The position numbers were made by a program, and so were the translations under genes. A stretch of 64,000 bases of DNA from Candidatus Dormiibacterota bacterium. GTDB taxonomy: Bacteria > Chloroflexota > Dormibacteria > Aeolococcales > Aeolococcaceae. The DNA is taken from the NCBI GenBank assembly GCA_003153505.1, contig PLZA01000019.1:4076-68075 (forward strand). Reading direction: 5' to 3'. This document shows, piece after piece, positions 38,713 to 48,499 of this stretch (its first letter is position 1; each line of letters starts with the position of its first letter). The notes under the pieces were generated by a model. The model searched no databases, was not told the origin of the DNA, and was given only the letters and a program-made list of their open reading frames with translations.

Positions 38713-39694
38713 GCGACGAGGCGTCGAGCACGATCTTGCCCACCACCGCGCCGGCTTCCATCAGGCGGTGGGCCTCGCTCGCCTCCTCGAGCGGAAGCAC
38801 GCAGTCGACCACCGCCCCCATGCGGCCGTCGGCGAGGGCGGGGACGACGTCAGCGGCAAACGCTGCAACGATCGCCGCCTTCTGAGCCGCCGGGCGAGCG
38901 CGCAGCGCTGTCGAAATCAGCGAGATCCGGCGGCGCATCATGGCGCCGAGATCGATGTCGGTCTGGGTGCCGCCCAGCATCCCGATGATCACGATGCGCC
39001 CATCGGCCGCCACTGCGTTCATGTTCTGGCCCAGGTACGACGCGCCCATGATGTCGAGCACGACGTCGGCGCCGCGGCCGTCGGTCAGTTCGCGAGTGCG
39101 AGCGGCAAAGTCCTCCGATCGGTAGTTGATCCCCGCGTCGGCCCCGAGTGCGGTGCACCGTTCGAGCTTCGCGGCGGAACCCGCGGTCACGATGACTCGA
39201 CAGCCGTGGAGGCGCGCGAGTTGGATTGCGGCGGTGCCGACGCCGCCCCCACCGCCGTGGATCAGCACGGTCTCGCCGTGCTGAAGGTGTCCCCTCGTGA
39301 AGAGTGCATCGTGGGCCGTGATGAACACTTCGGGGATGCCGCCCGCCGTGATCAGGTCGATGTTGTCCGGAACCCGCACGGCCTGCGTTGCTCGAACCGC
39401 CACGAGCTCCGCGTACCCTCCGCCCTCGACGAGCAGCATGACGCGGTCCCCCTGGGCGAAGGTTTCGACGCCGGGTCCAACGCCGGCAACCAGGCCCGAC
39501 GCCTCGAGACCGAGGATGTCGCTGGCCCCGGATGGCGGTGGGTAGAAGCCCTGACGCTGGAGCAGGTCGGCGCGATTGATGCCCGCACCTGCGACCCGCA
39601 CGACGATCTCCCCCTCCGCTGAGATCGGGTCGGGACGCTCCCCGACCTGCAGTTGCTCTGGACCCCCAGGCGCGACAACGACGATGGCGCGCAT
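38705..39694 (-). CDS. NAD(P)H:quinone oxidoreductase (zeta-crystallin/PIG3 type)
   Basis: 'RADLLQRQGFYPPPSGASDILGLEASGLV', 'VLIHGGGGGVGTAAIQLARLHGCRVIVTAGS'. Confidence 0.9.
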   Translation of the reverse strand: MRAIVVVAPGGPEQLQVGERPDPISAEGEIVVRVAGAGINRADLLQRQGFYPPPSGASDILGLEASGLVAGVGPGVETFAQGDRVMLLVEGGGYAELVAVRATQAVRVPDNIDLITAGGIPEVFITAHDALFTRGHLQHGETVLIHGGGGGVGTAAIQLARLHGCRVIVTAGSAAKLERCTALGADAGINYRSEDFAARTRELTDGRGADVVLDIMGASYLGQNMNAVAADGRIVIIGMLGGTQTDIDLGAMMRRRISLISTALRARPAAQKAAIVAAFAADVVPALADGRMGAVVDCVLPLEEASEAHRLMEAGAVVGKIVLDASSRA

Positions 39695-39726
39695 CGCTCA
39701 GCAGTGGTGGTCAGCCGTGGCGGCGG

Positions 39727-41013
39727 TCAGGAGACCTGGCCGGGAAGCGAGGAAGTGCTGACCGGAGCCGTCCAAACGGAACCAAGTCCCGCGGTATTGG
39801 AGAACGCTGCGAACGGCAGTTGCCAATCTCCCTCACCGTCCGAGTACGCCGCGTTGTAGCCGGTGTTCTCGACCTGAACGACGTCGCCCGGGATGCTGAA
39901 GTTGTAGAACTGCGTGGCGCGCGCATTGCTGAGGTTGATGCAGCCGTGCGACACGTCGGCTCGTCCCTGCGAGCCGACGGACCAGGGCGCGGCGTGGATG
40001 AAGTAGCCACTGGTCGAGATCGCCGTGTCTTCGTAGACCGGGTCGCTGTAGTACTGAGCGCCACCGGGGATGCAGGCGGCGGGAGTATGGAAGGTCGGGC
40101 AAGACTTCATGACGACGACCGGGGTCTTGTAGAGAACGATCAGCGTGCCCTGGATGGTTGCGAATCCGCCCTTGCCGAGACTGACCGGATACGTGGCCAA
40201 CAGCTTGTCGTTGTTGAACACTTGCATCGTATGCGTGGCGTTGTTGACGATCGAGACGTGCTTGGCGCCCACGGTGAAGCTCGATGTCCAGTCAGCCAGA
40301 CCCCAGATGCCGCTGCCGGCGCCGAAGCCCTTGAGGTTTGCGGTGACGGTCACCTTGGTGCCGGAGGGCCAGTATGTCGCGGGGCGGAAGTGGACGACGT
40401 CTGCGGCGAGCCAGTGCCAGCCGCCAATGACCGCCGGGATCGAGGTGACCTGGATGCGCTGGAGCAGCGCTGCACGCTCAGCCGCTGGAATGGACGTATT
40501 GAAGCGAAGGTCGATCGTCTCGCCGACACCAACCACGGCACCGTCGAGGGGGGTCATCCCGGTGAGCAAGCGGCTCTTTGCAGTAAGCGTCACAAACGTC
40601 GACGTCGACGTGGAGGTCGAGCCGGCGGTGCTGGTAGCAGTCGCGACCACCGTGTAGTGCGCATTCGGATCGAGCGCCTGGCTCATCTCCCAGGACTGCC
40701 CATCAGGGGACAGCACACCGGAAAGCGGAGTCGACGAGCCGGCCTCACTGAGCGACACCGTGTCCAGATGGCCGGTGCTCACACTCACCAGGATTGGCGC
40801 ATCGAGAGCGACACCCTGCGCGGAATTCGAGGGGCTGACGACGATCGCCGGCGGCGCGGCCACTACGGGAACGCCGGCGATGTGAACGGTGCCGACATTG
40901 CCGACGGGCCCCGATGTTCCGGGCAGCGCGCACGAGGTCAGCAGCAAAGCGCTGAAAGCAACGCCACCGGCGAGCATGAGGCCTCCGCGGCGCCGCCAAG
41001 TCTGGTCAGCCAT
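39727..41013 (-). CDS. L,D-transpeptidase lipoprotein with Ig-like domains
   Basis: Lipobox 'LLLTSCALPG'; YkuD 'ISTSGYFIHAAPWSVGSQGRADVSHGCINLSNARATQFY'. Confidence 0.9.
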   Translation of the reverse strand: MADQTWRRRGGLMLAGGVAFSALLLTSCALPGTSGPVGNVGTVHIAGVPVVAAPPAIVVSPSNSAQGVALDAPILVSVSTGHLDTVSLSEAGSSTPLSGVLSPDGQSWEMSQALDPNAHYTVVATATSTAGSTSTSTSTFVTLTAKSRLLTGMTPLDGAVVGVGETIDLRFNTSIPAAERAALLQRIQVTSIPAVIGGWHWLAADVVHFRPATYWPSGTKVTVTANLKGFGAGSGIWGLADWTSSFTVGAKHVSIVNNATHTMQVFNNDKLLATYPVSLGKGGFATIQGTLIVLYKTPVVVMKSCPTFHTPAACIPGGAQYYSDPVYEDTAISTSGYFIHAAPWSVGSQGRADVSHGCINLSNARATQFYNFSIPGDVVQVENTGYNAAYSDGEGDWQLPFAAFSNTAGLGSVWTAPVSTSSLPGQVS

Positions 41014-41130
41014 GCATCTCCACCGTACCATTGTTCGGTCTCAGGACGCAGACGAACTGCGCGATCGAAGCGCTAACGCAGCCGCCTTCACTGAGGTTTC
41101 ATCGCTCACTGTCACCGAGGATCCTAGGGA

Positions 41131-41976
41131 ATGGTATCGCTCTTGCTCGATTGTCACGGGCTCGCGGCACGGCTTGCCGGCGAGCGTCCTCCAGTTGTCC
41201 TTGACGTTCGCTGGGCTCTCGGCGGACCGTCCGGGGTGGACGACTTCCGCAGGGGGCACATCCCGGGCGCTCACTTCGTCGACCTCGATCGCGAGCTCAG
41301 CGCGCCTCCGGGGCCGGGACGGCACCCCCTGCCCGACCCGGCGTCATTTGCCCGCGCGATGCGCCGGCACGGCGTCGACGGCTCGGGGCTGGTCGTCGCA
41401 TACGACGCGGCCACCGGGACCTCGGCTGCGCGAGCGTGGTGGTTGCTCAGGTACTTCGGCCACGCGAACGTGGCACTCCTCGACGGTGGCTATGCCGCGT
41501 GGGCGTCCGCAGGCCTCCCGGTGGAGGAGGGCGGCGACCGCGATCCAGAACCGGGCGACTTCGACGCGACGCCGGGCGGCATGCCGTTGCTCGACGCCGC
41601 TGGCGCGGCCGCGATGGCTCGGACCGGAGTCCTGATCGACGCACGAGCGCCCGAGCGTTTCCGGGGTGAGACCGAGCCGGTGGACCCGGTTGCCGGTCAC
41701 ATCCCCGGCGCACGAAACCTTCCGGCCCAGCGAACCGAGGAACCGGATGGGACCTTCCTTTCTCCGGACGCCCTGCGCGAGCGATACGAAGAGGTGGGCG
41801 TGGCGCCGGGGCAACCCGTCGGCGTCTACTGCGGTTCCGGCGTCGTGGCCACGCAAGGGGTCTTCGCCCTCGGTCTCGCCGGCATCGATGCCGCGATGTA
41901 TGCGGGGTCGTGGAGCGAGTGGATCACCGACCCCGGCCGGCCGATCGAGATCGGGGAGTCAAAAGCAGCCGAATGA
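41131..41976 (+). CDS. Thiosulfate/3-mercaptopyruvate sulfurtransferase (rhodanese)
   Basis: 'LDVRWALGGPSGVDDFRRGHIPGAHFVDLDRELS', active loop 'VGVYCGSGVVATQ'. Confidence 0.9.
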   Translation: MVSLLLDCHGLAARLAGERPPVVLDVRWALGGPSGVDDFRRGHIPGAHFVDLDRELSAPPGPGRHPLPDPASFARAMRRHGVDGSGLVVAYDAATGTSAARAWWLLRYFGHANVALLDGGYAAWASAGLPVEEGGDRDPEPGDFDATPGGMPLLDAAGAAAMARTGVLIDARAPERFRGETEPVDPVAGHIPGARNLPAQRTEEPDGTFLSPDALRERYEEVGVAPGQPVGVYCGSGVVATQGVFALGLAGIDAAMYAGSWSEWITDPGRPIEIGESKAAE

Positions 41977-41982
41977 TGAAAT

Positions 41983-42012
41983 GAGGCCGGCGCTCCCCCG
42001 AACGCCGGCCTC
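41983..42012. terminator. 10-bp perfect hairpin after rhodanese gene
   Basis: GAGGCCGGCG-CTCCCCCGAA-CGCCGGCCTC. Confidence 0.55.
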
Positions 42013-42167
42013 CCAAGAAAGTGCTCTCGTCCCCCAGACCACGCGAACGCGTCGCACGACGCTGGCGGGTCAAACGGAGAGTACTGCGCAACCCTGGCAG
42101 ATGTAAAGCATCGCGGTCATGAAGCGAGCGCGGGCTGTACGCTAGCGCACACAGCGGAGGTTCAACG

Positions 42168-43424
42168 GTGACCGTGGTGCTTCCAGATCGGTGGCTCAAT
42201 GAATTGAGTCGCACCTCACGCGACCTGCGCCTCATCCGGGGCGACGGGGCATACGTGTGGGATGACGAGGAGCGCCAGTACCTGGATCTCACCTCGAGCG
42301 GTGGCACGACCCTGCTCGGTCACAACCACCCGCGAATCGCTGAGGCGATCAGCGGCCAGCTGTCCGCATTCAGCGGCGTCCCCCCTGGATTCGACTACGA
42401 CCTGCGCGAGGAGTTGCTCGAGGCGCTCAGCTTCATCATCCCGGTCCCGCTGACCCACGTCAGCTTCACGACATCCGGCTCGGCGGCCGTCGATCTCGCG
42501 ATCACGATGGTCGCCTCGGTATCGCAGCGCCCTCGCCTGATCGCCATGCAGCGATCCGATCACGGGTCGGGGATCGCCGGGCGCGCCGCGAGCGGCGGAC
42601 GCCGTCTCGGGGACATCGCCGGGCGCAGCCTCGAGGTCATCCGGGTCCCCTTCGACGACATCGATGCCCTGAGTGCGCAGCTCGATCACCGGGTCGCCGC
42701 CGTGCTCGTCGAGCCGATCCAGGTCGAGAGCGGCATCCGGGTGCCTGGTGAGGGCTACCTTGCGTCGGTGGCCGAGCTCTGCCGTCGGGCCGGCGCGTTG
42801 CTCGTCGTCGACGAGGTCAGAACCGCGCTGCGGATGGGACCGGCGTTGGCCTCGGCGGCGGCGGGCGTCAGTGCCGACATCGTCTGCCTCGGGCCGTCAC
42901 TTGCCAACGGTCTGCCTTTCGGCGTGACCGCTGTGGGTCCATCCATTTCCCGGAGAGCGCGGGTTGCTCGCCGCGACAACGACGAGGCCTGTCCGCCCCT
43001 GGTCTGCGCCGTGGCCAACGCCACCATCCGAACGGCGCTCGGCCCAACCCTTAGCGCGCTGGCAAAGCTCACGTCGGAGCGGCTCCAGGGCCGGCTCCGC
43101 GCCCTTCGACTCGGTGAGATCCGGGAGGTTCGCGGGAGCGGAGCGATGGTAGCGGTCGAGACCAGCCTGAATGCACCAACGCTGCTCCGCCGCCTCGAGC
43201 AGCGGGGCATCCTCGCGCTCCCCGGGGGTACCGGCAGCGTGCGCATCCTCGCGCCGCTCATCCTCGAGCGCCGGGAAGCCGACGGGGTGGTCGAGGCGCT
43301 GGCCGCCATCGTTCTCGCGAACCGTCCTCCCCGACGCCGGTCGGTCGGCGTTCGAGCCCCGGGGGAGGTCGAGGTGGTGCTGCCCGGTATGCCGGTGCGT
43401 CACCGCCCGAAGGTCGCGCTCTAA
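42168..43424 (+). CDS. Class-III aminotransferase homologue (glutamate-1-semialdehyde aminotransferase-like), PLP lysine position replaced by Pro
   Basis: 'GGTTLLGHNHPRIAEAI', 'VEPIQVESGIRVPGEGYLASVAELCRRAGALLVVDEVRTALRMG', then 'DIVCLGPSLANGLPFG' where GK is expected. Confidence 0.8.
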   Translation: MTVVLPDRWLNELSRTSRDLRLIRGDGAYVWDDEERQYLDLTSSGGTTLLGHNHPRIAEAISGQLSAFSGVPPGFDYDLREELLEALSFIIPVPLTHVSFTTSGSAAVDLAITMVASVSQRPRLIAMQRSDHGSGIAGRAASGGRRLGDIAGRSLEVIRVPFDDIDALSAQLDHRVAAVLVEPIQVESGIRVPGEGYLASVAELCRRAGALLVVDEVRTALRMGPALASAAAGVSADIVCLGPSLANGLPFGVTAVGPSISRRARVARRDNDEACPPLVCAVANATIRTALGPTLSALAKLTSERLQGRLRALRLGEIREVRGSGAMVAVETSLNAPTLLRRLEQRGILALPGGTGSVRILAPLILERREADGVVEALAAIVLANRPPRRRSVGVRAPGEVEVVLPGMPVRHRPKVAL

Positions 43425-43455
43425 ACCGACCTCACCGCGTCGGCGCCCTCGCCGC

Positions 43456-44622
43456 TCAGTTGAGGCGCTCCACGATCATGGCCATACCCTGGCCGCCGCC
43501 GACGCACATGGTCTCGAGACCGATCGTCGCGTCTGCGGTCTGCAGGTCGTTCAAGAGCGTGCAGAGGATGCGGGCGCCGGTCATCCCGAAGGGGTGTCCG
43601 AGGGCGATCGCTCCACCGTGCGGGTTGAGACGATCGTCAAACGGGTCGAGGCCGATGCCACGGGCGGACGGGATGACCTGCGCCGCGAACGCCTCATTGA
43701 TCTCGACGACATGGACGTCGTCGAGAGTCATCCCGGCACGCTCGAGGGCCTGGCGGGACGCATCAATTGGTCCGAGTCCCATGAACTCCGGCTCGAGGGA
43801 GCTCAACCCGGTGGAGACGATGCGCGCAAGTGGCGTGATGCCGAGCTCACGGGCGCGGGTATCGGACATGATCACCACCGCGGCCGCCCCGTCGTTCAGG
43901 GGGCACGCGTTGCCCGCGGTCACGGTGCCGTGCTCCCGGAACACGGGCTTCAACTCGGCCAGCTTCTCGAGCGTCGTCTCACGTCGTGGGCCGTCATCCC
44001 TGCTGACGGTCCCGCCACCGTTCGGCAATGTGATCGGCACGATCTCTCGCTCAAAGAAGCCGTCATCCTGAGCCGCGACGGCGCGCTGCTGGCTGCGGAA
44101 CGCGTAGCGATCCATCTCCTCACGCGAGATCTCCTCGCGCGCGGCGACGTTCTCCGCGGTCTGTCCCATCGCCAGGTAGATATCCGGGAAGCCCTCCGAG
44201 TTGCCCGGTTGGAGGCGGTCGTTCTGACATTGGGGCATGTCGCTCGACCCGTTCATGTACCGCGAGACACACTCGACGCCAACGCTGAGGAAGACGTCAC
44301 CCTCGCCGGCGCGAATCGCGTGCGCCGCCATCCGCGTGGTCTGCAGCGAGGACGCGCAATAGCGGGTGACGGTCGTGCCGGGCACGTTGATGCGGGAGAG
44401 GATGCTGATCACGCGTCCGAGGTTGAAGCCTTGCTCGCCGCCCGGAAGCCCGCAGCCGCAGATGAGGTCTTCGATGGTCGAGCGGTCCAGCTGGGGGAGG
44501 CGGTCGAGTACCTGGGTCACGACCGTCGCGGCGAGGTCGTCGGGTCGAATGTTGACCAGCGAACCCTTCATGGCCCGTCCGATGGGGGATCTGGCGAGGG
44601 CGACGATGACTGGCTCTGGCAT
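43456..44622 (-). CDS. fadA: Acetyl-CoA C-acyltransferase (thiolase)
   Basis: 'TVTRYCASSLQTTRMAAHAIRAGEGDVFLSVGVECVSR', 'GGAIALGHPFGMTGAR', 'TMCVGGGQGMAMI'. Confidence 0.92.
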   Translation of the reverse strand: MPEPVIVALARSPIGRAMKGSLVNIRPDDLAATVVTQVLDRLPQLDRSTIEDLICGCGLPGGEQGFNLGRVISILSRINVPGTTVTRYCASSLQTTRMAAHAIRAGEGDVFLSVGVECVSRYMNGSSDMPQCQNDRLQPGNSEGFPDIYLAMGQTAENVAAREEISREEMDRYAFRSQQRAVAAQDDGFFEREIVPITLPNGGGTVSRDDGPRRETTLEKLAELKPVFREHGTVTAGNACPLNDGAAAVVIMSDTRARELGITPLARIVSTGLSSLEPEFMGLGPIDASRQALERAGMTLDDVHVVEINEAFAAQVIPSARGIGLDPFDDRLNPHGGAIALGHPFGMTGARILCTLLNDLQTADATIGLETMCVGGGQGMAMIVERLN

Positions 44623-44663
44623 GGCTCTGTCTCCGATTGTCGTAAAAAGCTATTGTCGGCCGC

Positions 44664-46643
44664 GTGACGTACTTCATCACGGGGGCCACCGGGTTCATCG
44701 GTCGCCACCTCGTCCCGCTCCTCCTCGCCAGAGGCGACAACGTCTTCGTGCTGGTCCGCCCGGGCTCGCGGGCCCGCTTCGCAGCCCAGCGCGAGCGGCT
44801 CGATCCAGGCGGCAAACGGCTGCATGCCCTGACGGGCGATCTCACCGCGCCGGGCCTCGCGCTCTCGGTCGATGACCGTGATCAGCTCCGCGGTGCGCAC
44901 GTCTTTCACCTGGCCGCCATCTACGACCTGACCGCTGAGGCCGGCGCGACCGAGCGAGCCAACGTTACGGGAACCCGCAACCTCGTCGAGCTCGCCAACG
45001 ACGTGGGCGCCGCCTGCGTCCACCTGGTCAGTTCGATCGCTGTGGCCGGACGCTTCAAAGGGTCCTTCACCGAGGCGATGTTCGACGAGGGACAGGAGCT
45101 CGACCATCCCTATTACAAGACCAAGCACGAGGCCGAGGGCATCGTGCGCACCGAGGCGACGGTGCCCTGGCGCGTCTACCGCCCAGGAATGGTCATCGGG
45201 TCGTCGGATACGGGCGAGGCGGATCGGGTCGACGGGCCGTACTACGCGTTCAAGCTCATCCAGCAGATGCGTGACGCGTTCCCGCAGTGGGTGCCGTTCA
45301 TCGGCCCCGAAGGGGGACCGTTCAATCTCGTGCCCGTCGATTTCGTCGCCAAGGCAATCGACCACATCGCCCATCAGGATGGTCTCGACGGACGCGTGTT
45401 TCACATCGTCGACCCCACCCCGCTGTCACTGGGCGACACGCTCAACACGTTCTGCAGAGCAGCTCACGCGCCCGAATTCGCACTCCGGATCGATCGCCGC
45501 ATGGCTCGTATGATTCCCGGTGGTTTCGCGGCGATGGGCTCACTCCCCGCAGTGCAGCGCATGCGTCAGCAGGCACTGGCGCGTCTCGGCATTCCCGAGG
45601 CAGCGTTTCTGTACATGGACTACCCGGCGACCTTCGACGCGACCGACGCGCAGGCCGCCCTCGCAGGCAGCGGGATCGCGTGCCCGCCGCTGCACGAGTA
45701 CGCGTGGAAGGTGTGGGATTACTGGGAGCGGCATCTGGACCCTCAGCTCCCCACACCCGCGAACGTGCGCCGCGTCGTCGGTGGCCGTGTGGTTGTCATC
45801 ACCGGCGCGTCGAGCGGCATCGGGCGCGCGGTGTGCAAGCACCTCGCAGTCTCGGGCGCGACGATCATCGGAGTCGCCCGGCGCACCGAGCAGCTCGAGG
45901 AGATGCGCGCCGAGGTCGAAAGCGCGGGCGGCAGGGCACACGTGTATCCCACCGACCTCAGCGACCACGACGCGTGCACTCATCTCATCGAGCGCGTGAC
46001 GGCCGACCACGGCCGCGTCGACGTACTCATCAACAACGCGGGCCGGTCGATCCGCCGGTCAGTCCTCGACTCGCTCGACCGGTTCCACGACTTCGAGCGC
46101 ACCATGAAGCTGAACTACTTCGGCGCGATCGCGCTCATCATGGCGGTGATCACCGGCATGCGCGAGCGCCAGGACGGGCACATCATCAACATCACGTCAA
46201 TCGGCGGGCAGGCCTACCCACCGCGATTCGCGGCGTATGTCGCGAGCAAGAACGCGTTGGATGCCTTCTCCCGATGCTTCGCACCCGAGGTGGCGGCGGA
46301 GGGCATCGCCGTCACCACGATCCACATGCCCCTGGTGCGCACACCGATGATCGCGCCCACCGGGATGTACAAGAGCTTTCCGACGATCAGCTCCGATGAG
46401 GCGGCGGACATGGTGGTCGAGGCGCTGATCAAGCGGCCGCACGAGGTGTCGACACGGGTGGGGAAGTTCGGCGAGCTCGTCCACGCGATCGCACCGAACG
46501 TGCATCAGCTGATCATGGCCGGCGCGTTTCAGATGCTTCCCGACAGCTCGTCACGGTCGCACGCCGATGCGGAGCCGGGCGAACAGCAGGTCACTCCTGA
46601 GGCCTATGCGCTCGGGATGCTGATGCGCGGCATCCACCTCTAG
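44664..46643 (+). CDS. Two-domain SDR oxidoreductase (extended SDR/fatty acyl-CoA reductase-like fused to classical SDR)
   Basis: 'MTYFITGATGFIGRHLVPLLLARGD...' plus 'RVVVITGASSGIGRAVCKHLAVSG...YVASKNALDAF'. Confidence 0.88.
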   Translation: MTYFITGATGFIGRHLVPLLLARGDNVFVLVRPGSRARFAAQRERLDPGGKRLHALTGDLTAPGLALSVDDRDQLRGAHVFHLAAIYDLTAEAGATERANVTGTRNLVELANDVGAACVHLVSSIAVAGRFKGSFTEAMFDEGQELDHPYYKTKHEAEGIVRTEATVPWRVYRPGMVIGSSDTGEADRVDGPYYAFKLIQQMRDAFPQWVPFIGPEGGPFNLVPVDFVAKAIDHIAHQDGLDGRVFHIVDPTPLSLGDTLNTFCRAAHAPEFALRIDRRMARMIPGGFAAMGSLPAVQRMRQQALARLGIPEAAFLYMDYPATFDATDAQAALAGSGIACPPLHEYAWKVWDYWERHLDPQLPTPANVRRVVGGRVVVITGASSGIGRAVCKHLAVSGATIIGVARRTEQLEEMRAEVESAGGRAHVYPTDLSDHDACTHLIERVTADHGRVDVLINNAGRSIRRSVLDSLDRFHDFERTMKLNYFGAIALIMAVITGMRERQDGHIINITSIGGQAYPPRFAAYVASKNALDAFSRCFAPEVAAEGIAVTTIHMPLVRTPMIAPTGMYKSFPTISSDEAADMVVEALIKRPHEVSTRVGKFGELVHAIAPNVHQLIMAGAFQMLPDSSSRSHADAEPGEQQVTPEAYALGMLMRGIHL

Positions 46644-46782
46644 CGACGCAACCTCATTAGGATGCGAGGGGCGTCGCGGTCGGGGCGCGCTTGCGGCGGT
46701 TGAAATACAGCCGCATGGCGACGGAGAGACCACCGAAGAGCACGGCACTCGCGACCGCCGCAACAGGCGATGGTGCCGACCT

Positions 46783-47598
46783 TCACGAGGACCTTCCGCT
46801 CGCCTGGCCGGTCGCCTCCAGGACCAGATCGTGCAGCAGCCCGTTCGACGAGATCCCAGTGCCGCCAAGGACCGGGTCATCGTCGCTACGGTCGGTGAAT
46901 CGTCCTCCTGCTTCGGTGACGATCAGCTTGAGCGCGGCGTAGTCCCAGAGGTTGGCTCGTGAGGTCCAGCCGATGTCGGCCGTTCCTCGAGCGACCGCGA
47001 GATGCGACATCGAGTTGCCGACGCCCCGGGCGTCCCAGCACCGTCCGGCAAGGGCGACGAGCCGCTCCGCCTGCTTGGTGATGACGAAACCGCGAATCGC
47101 GGTATGCGTGATCAGCGCTTCAGAGATGTCGGCAATCCTCGAGACCTGGATTCGGCGTCCATTGAGAAAGGCGCCGCCTCCGAGTGTGGCGTGGAAGCGC
47201 AGGCGCATTGCCGGTGCGGATGCGACGGCAACGACCGATTCGCCTTCGCGCTGCAGGGCAATGAGGGTCGCCCAGGTCTCGTTGCCTCGCACGAAACTGC
47301 GGGTTCCGTCGATCGGGTCGATCACCCACCGCCAGGTCGCATTCCGGTCGCCGACCACACCGAATTCCTCGCCGATGATCGCGTGATCAGGGCGTTCGAT
47401 CCCGATGCGTTCCCGAGCGTACGTCTCAATCGCGCGATCAGCCTCGGTCACCGGCGAAAGGTCGGGCTTGGAGTCGATCTTGAGATCGTGAGCCCGGAAT
47501 CGCTCCATCGAGATGCCGTCGGCGACGTCGGCGAGCTCGAGGGCGAGCGCGAGGTCGTCTGTCACCAGGGCTGAGCTTAGCGGGCGGGGATGCGCCAC
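46783..47598 (-). CDS. hisN: Inositol monophosphatase family, histidinol-phosphatase-like
   Basis: 'VTEADRAIETYARERI', 'GEEFG', 'WVIDPIDGTRSFVRGNETWATLIAL', 'WTSRANLWDYAALKLIVTEAGGRF'. Confidence 0.85.
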   Translation of the reverse strand: MAHPRPLSSALVTDDLALALELADVADGISMERFRAHDLKIDSKPDLSPVTEADRAIETYARERIGIERPDHAIIGEEFGVVGDRNATWRWVIDPIDGTRSFVRGNETWATLIALQREGESVVAVASAPAMRLRFHATLGGGAFLNGRRIQVSRIADISEALITHTAIRGFVITKQAERLVALAGRCWDARGVGNSMSHLAVARGTADIGWTSRANLWDYAALKLIVTEAGGRFTDRSDDDPVLGGTGISSNGLLHDLVLEATGQASGRSS

Positions 47599-47674
47599 GG
47601 CCCGCAGCCGCGTGTAGCCTTAGTGGCTGATTCCACCTTGGCCGTACCGTGTCCAGACATCGAGAGGTAATCCC

Positions 47675-48316
47675 ATGGCTCACATCAAACTCGACGTGCT
47701 CGCCCAGAACGGCCATGCCATCCTTGGGGACGGCCCGGCGATCCCTCCGGAGGAGTGGGAGCGACTCGAATATGTCGACTGGAAGTCGGGTGGCGACACC
47801 AACTTCGCGCCCCTGGCGTCGGCGATGGGGGAGATGGAGTGCGCCGGCTTCTGGGATCACGGCAAGCCTGACAAGGACGGCATCTGGACGTCGAACCGCG
47901 AGATCGCGCCGACCCTGTGCAGGTACGTCGACGCGGTCGGAGCTCGATACGGGCGAGTGCGTGTGATCAAGCTCAACCCATCGTCCGAAGCCGATGCACT
48001 GCGCCAGCTGCACCAGGACGACAACAATCGCCTCAACCCGGAAGGCGAAGGCTGGGTCGTCCGTTCGTGGCTCGAGCTCAACGCTCCTGCGGGATCGGAG
48101 TTCATCCTGCGGGAGGTCCGCGACGATCCCGCCACCGAGAGCCGGATCCCGCTGCATCCCCGCCGCCAGCTGGTCATCGACACCGAGCGCCTGTATCACG
48201 TGGTGCACAACCCGGGGCCGAATCCCCGGTACGCGTTGATCACCTCGTTCGAATCCGGCGAGCCCCTGGATCGGTGGATCGCTTCGCAGCGGCGCGAGGC
48301 GGTGCAACCGGTCTGA
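47675..48316 (+). CDS. Conserved hypothetical protein
   Basis: Start with AGAGG; acidic 213 aa; no family confidently recognised. Confidence 0.55.
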   Translation: MAHIKLDVLAQNGHAILGDGPAIPPEEWERLEYVDWKSGGDTNFAPLASAMGEMECAGFWDHGKPDKDGIWTSNREIAPTLCRYVDAVGARYGRVRVIKLNPSSEADALRQLHQDDNNRLNPEGEGWVVRSWLELNAPAGSEFILREVRDDPATESRIPLHPRRQLVIDTERLYHVVHNPGPNPRYALITSFESGEPLDRWIASQRREAVQPV

Positions 48317-48364
48317 TCCCATTCGGGCACCGTGCGCCTGCGCTCGTGGACGTCTGGAAGCGCG

Positions 48365-48398
48365 CCCCAAGCGCTTGAGCCGTTGAGCTTGGGGTTTT
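48365..48398 (+). terminator. Rho-independent terminator
   Basis: CCCCAAGC-N14-GCTTGGGG-TTTT. Confidence 0.75.
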
Positions 48399-48499
48399 GG
48401 TGACTTTCGACCCTAACACGCTGACCGGCTCCGTAGAGGACCATGCCCTCGACCGAACGACGACGTCATGCAGGGAATTTGTGGCATGGAGGATGATCG

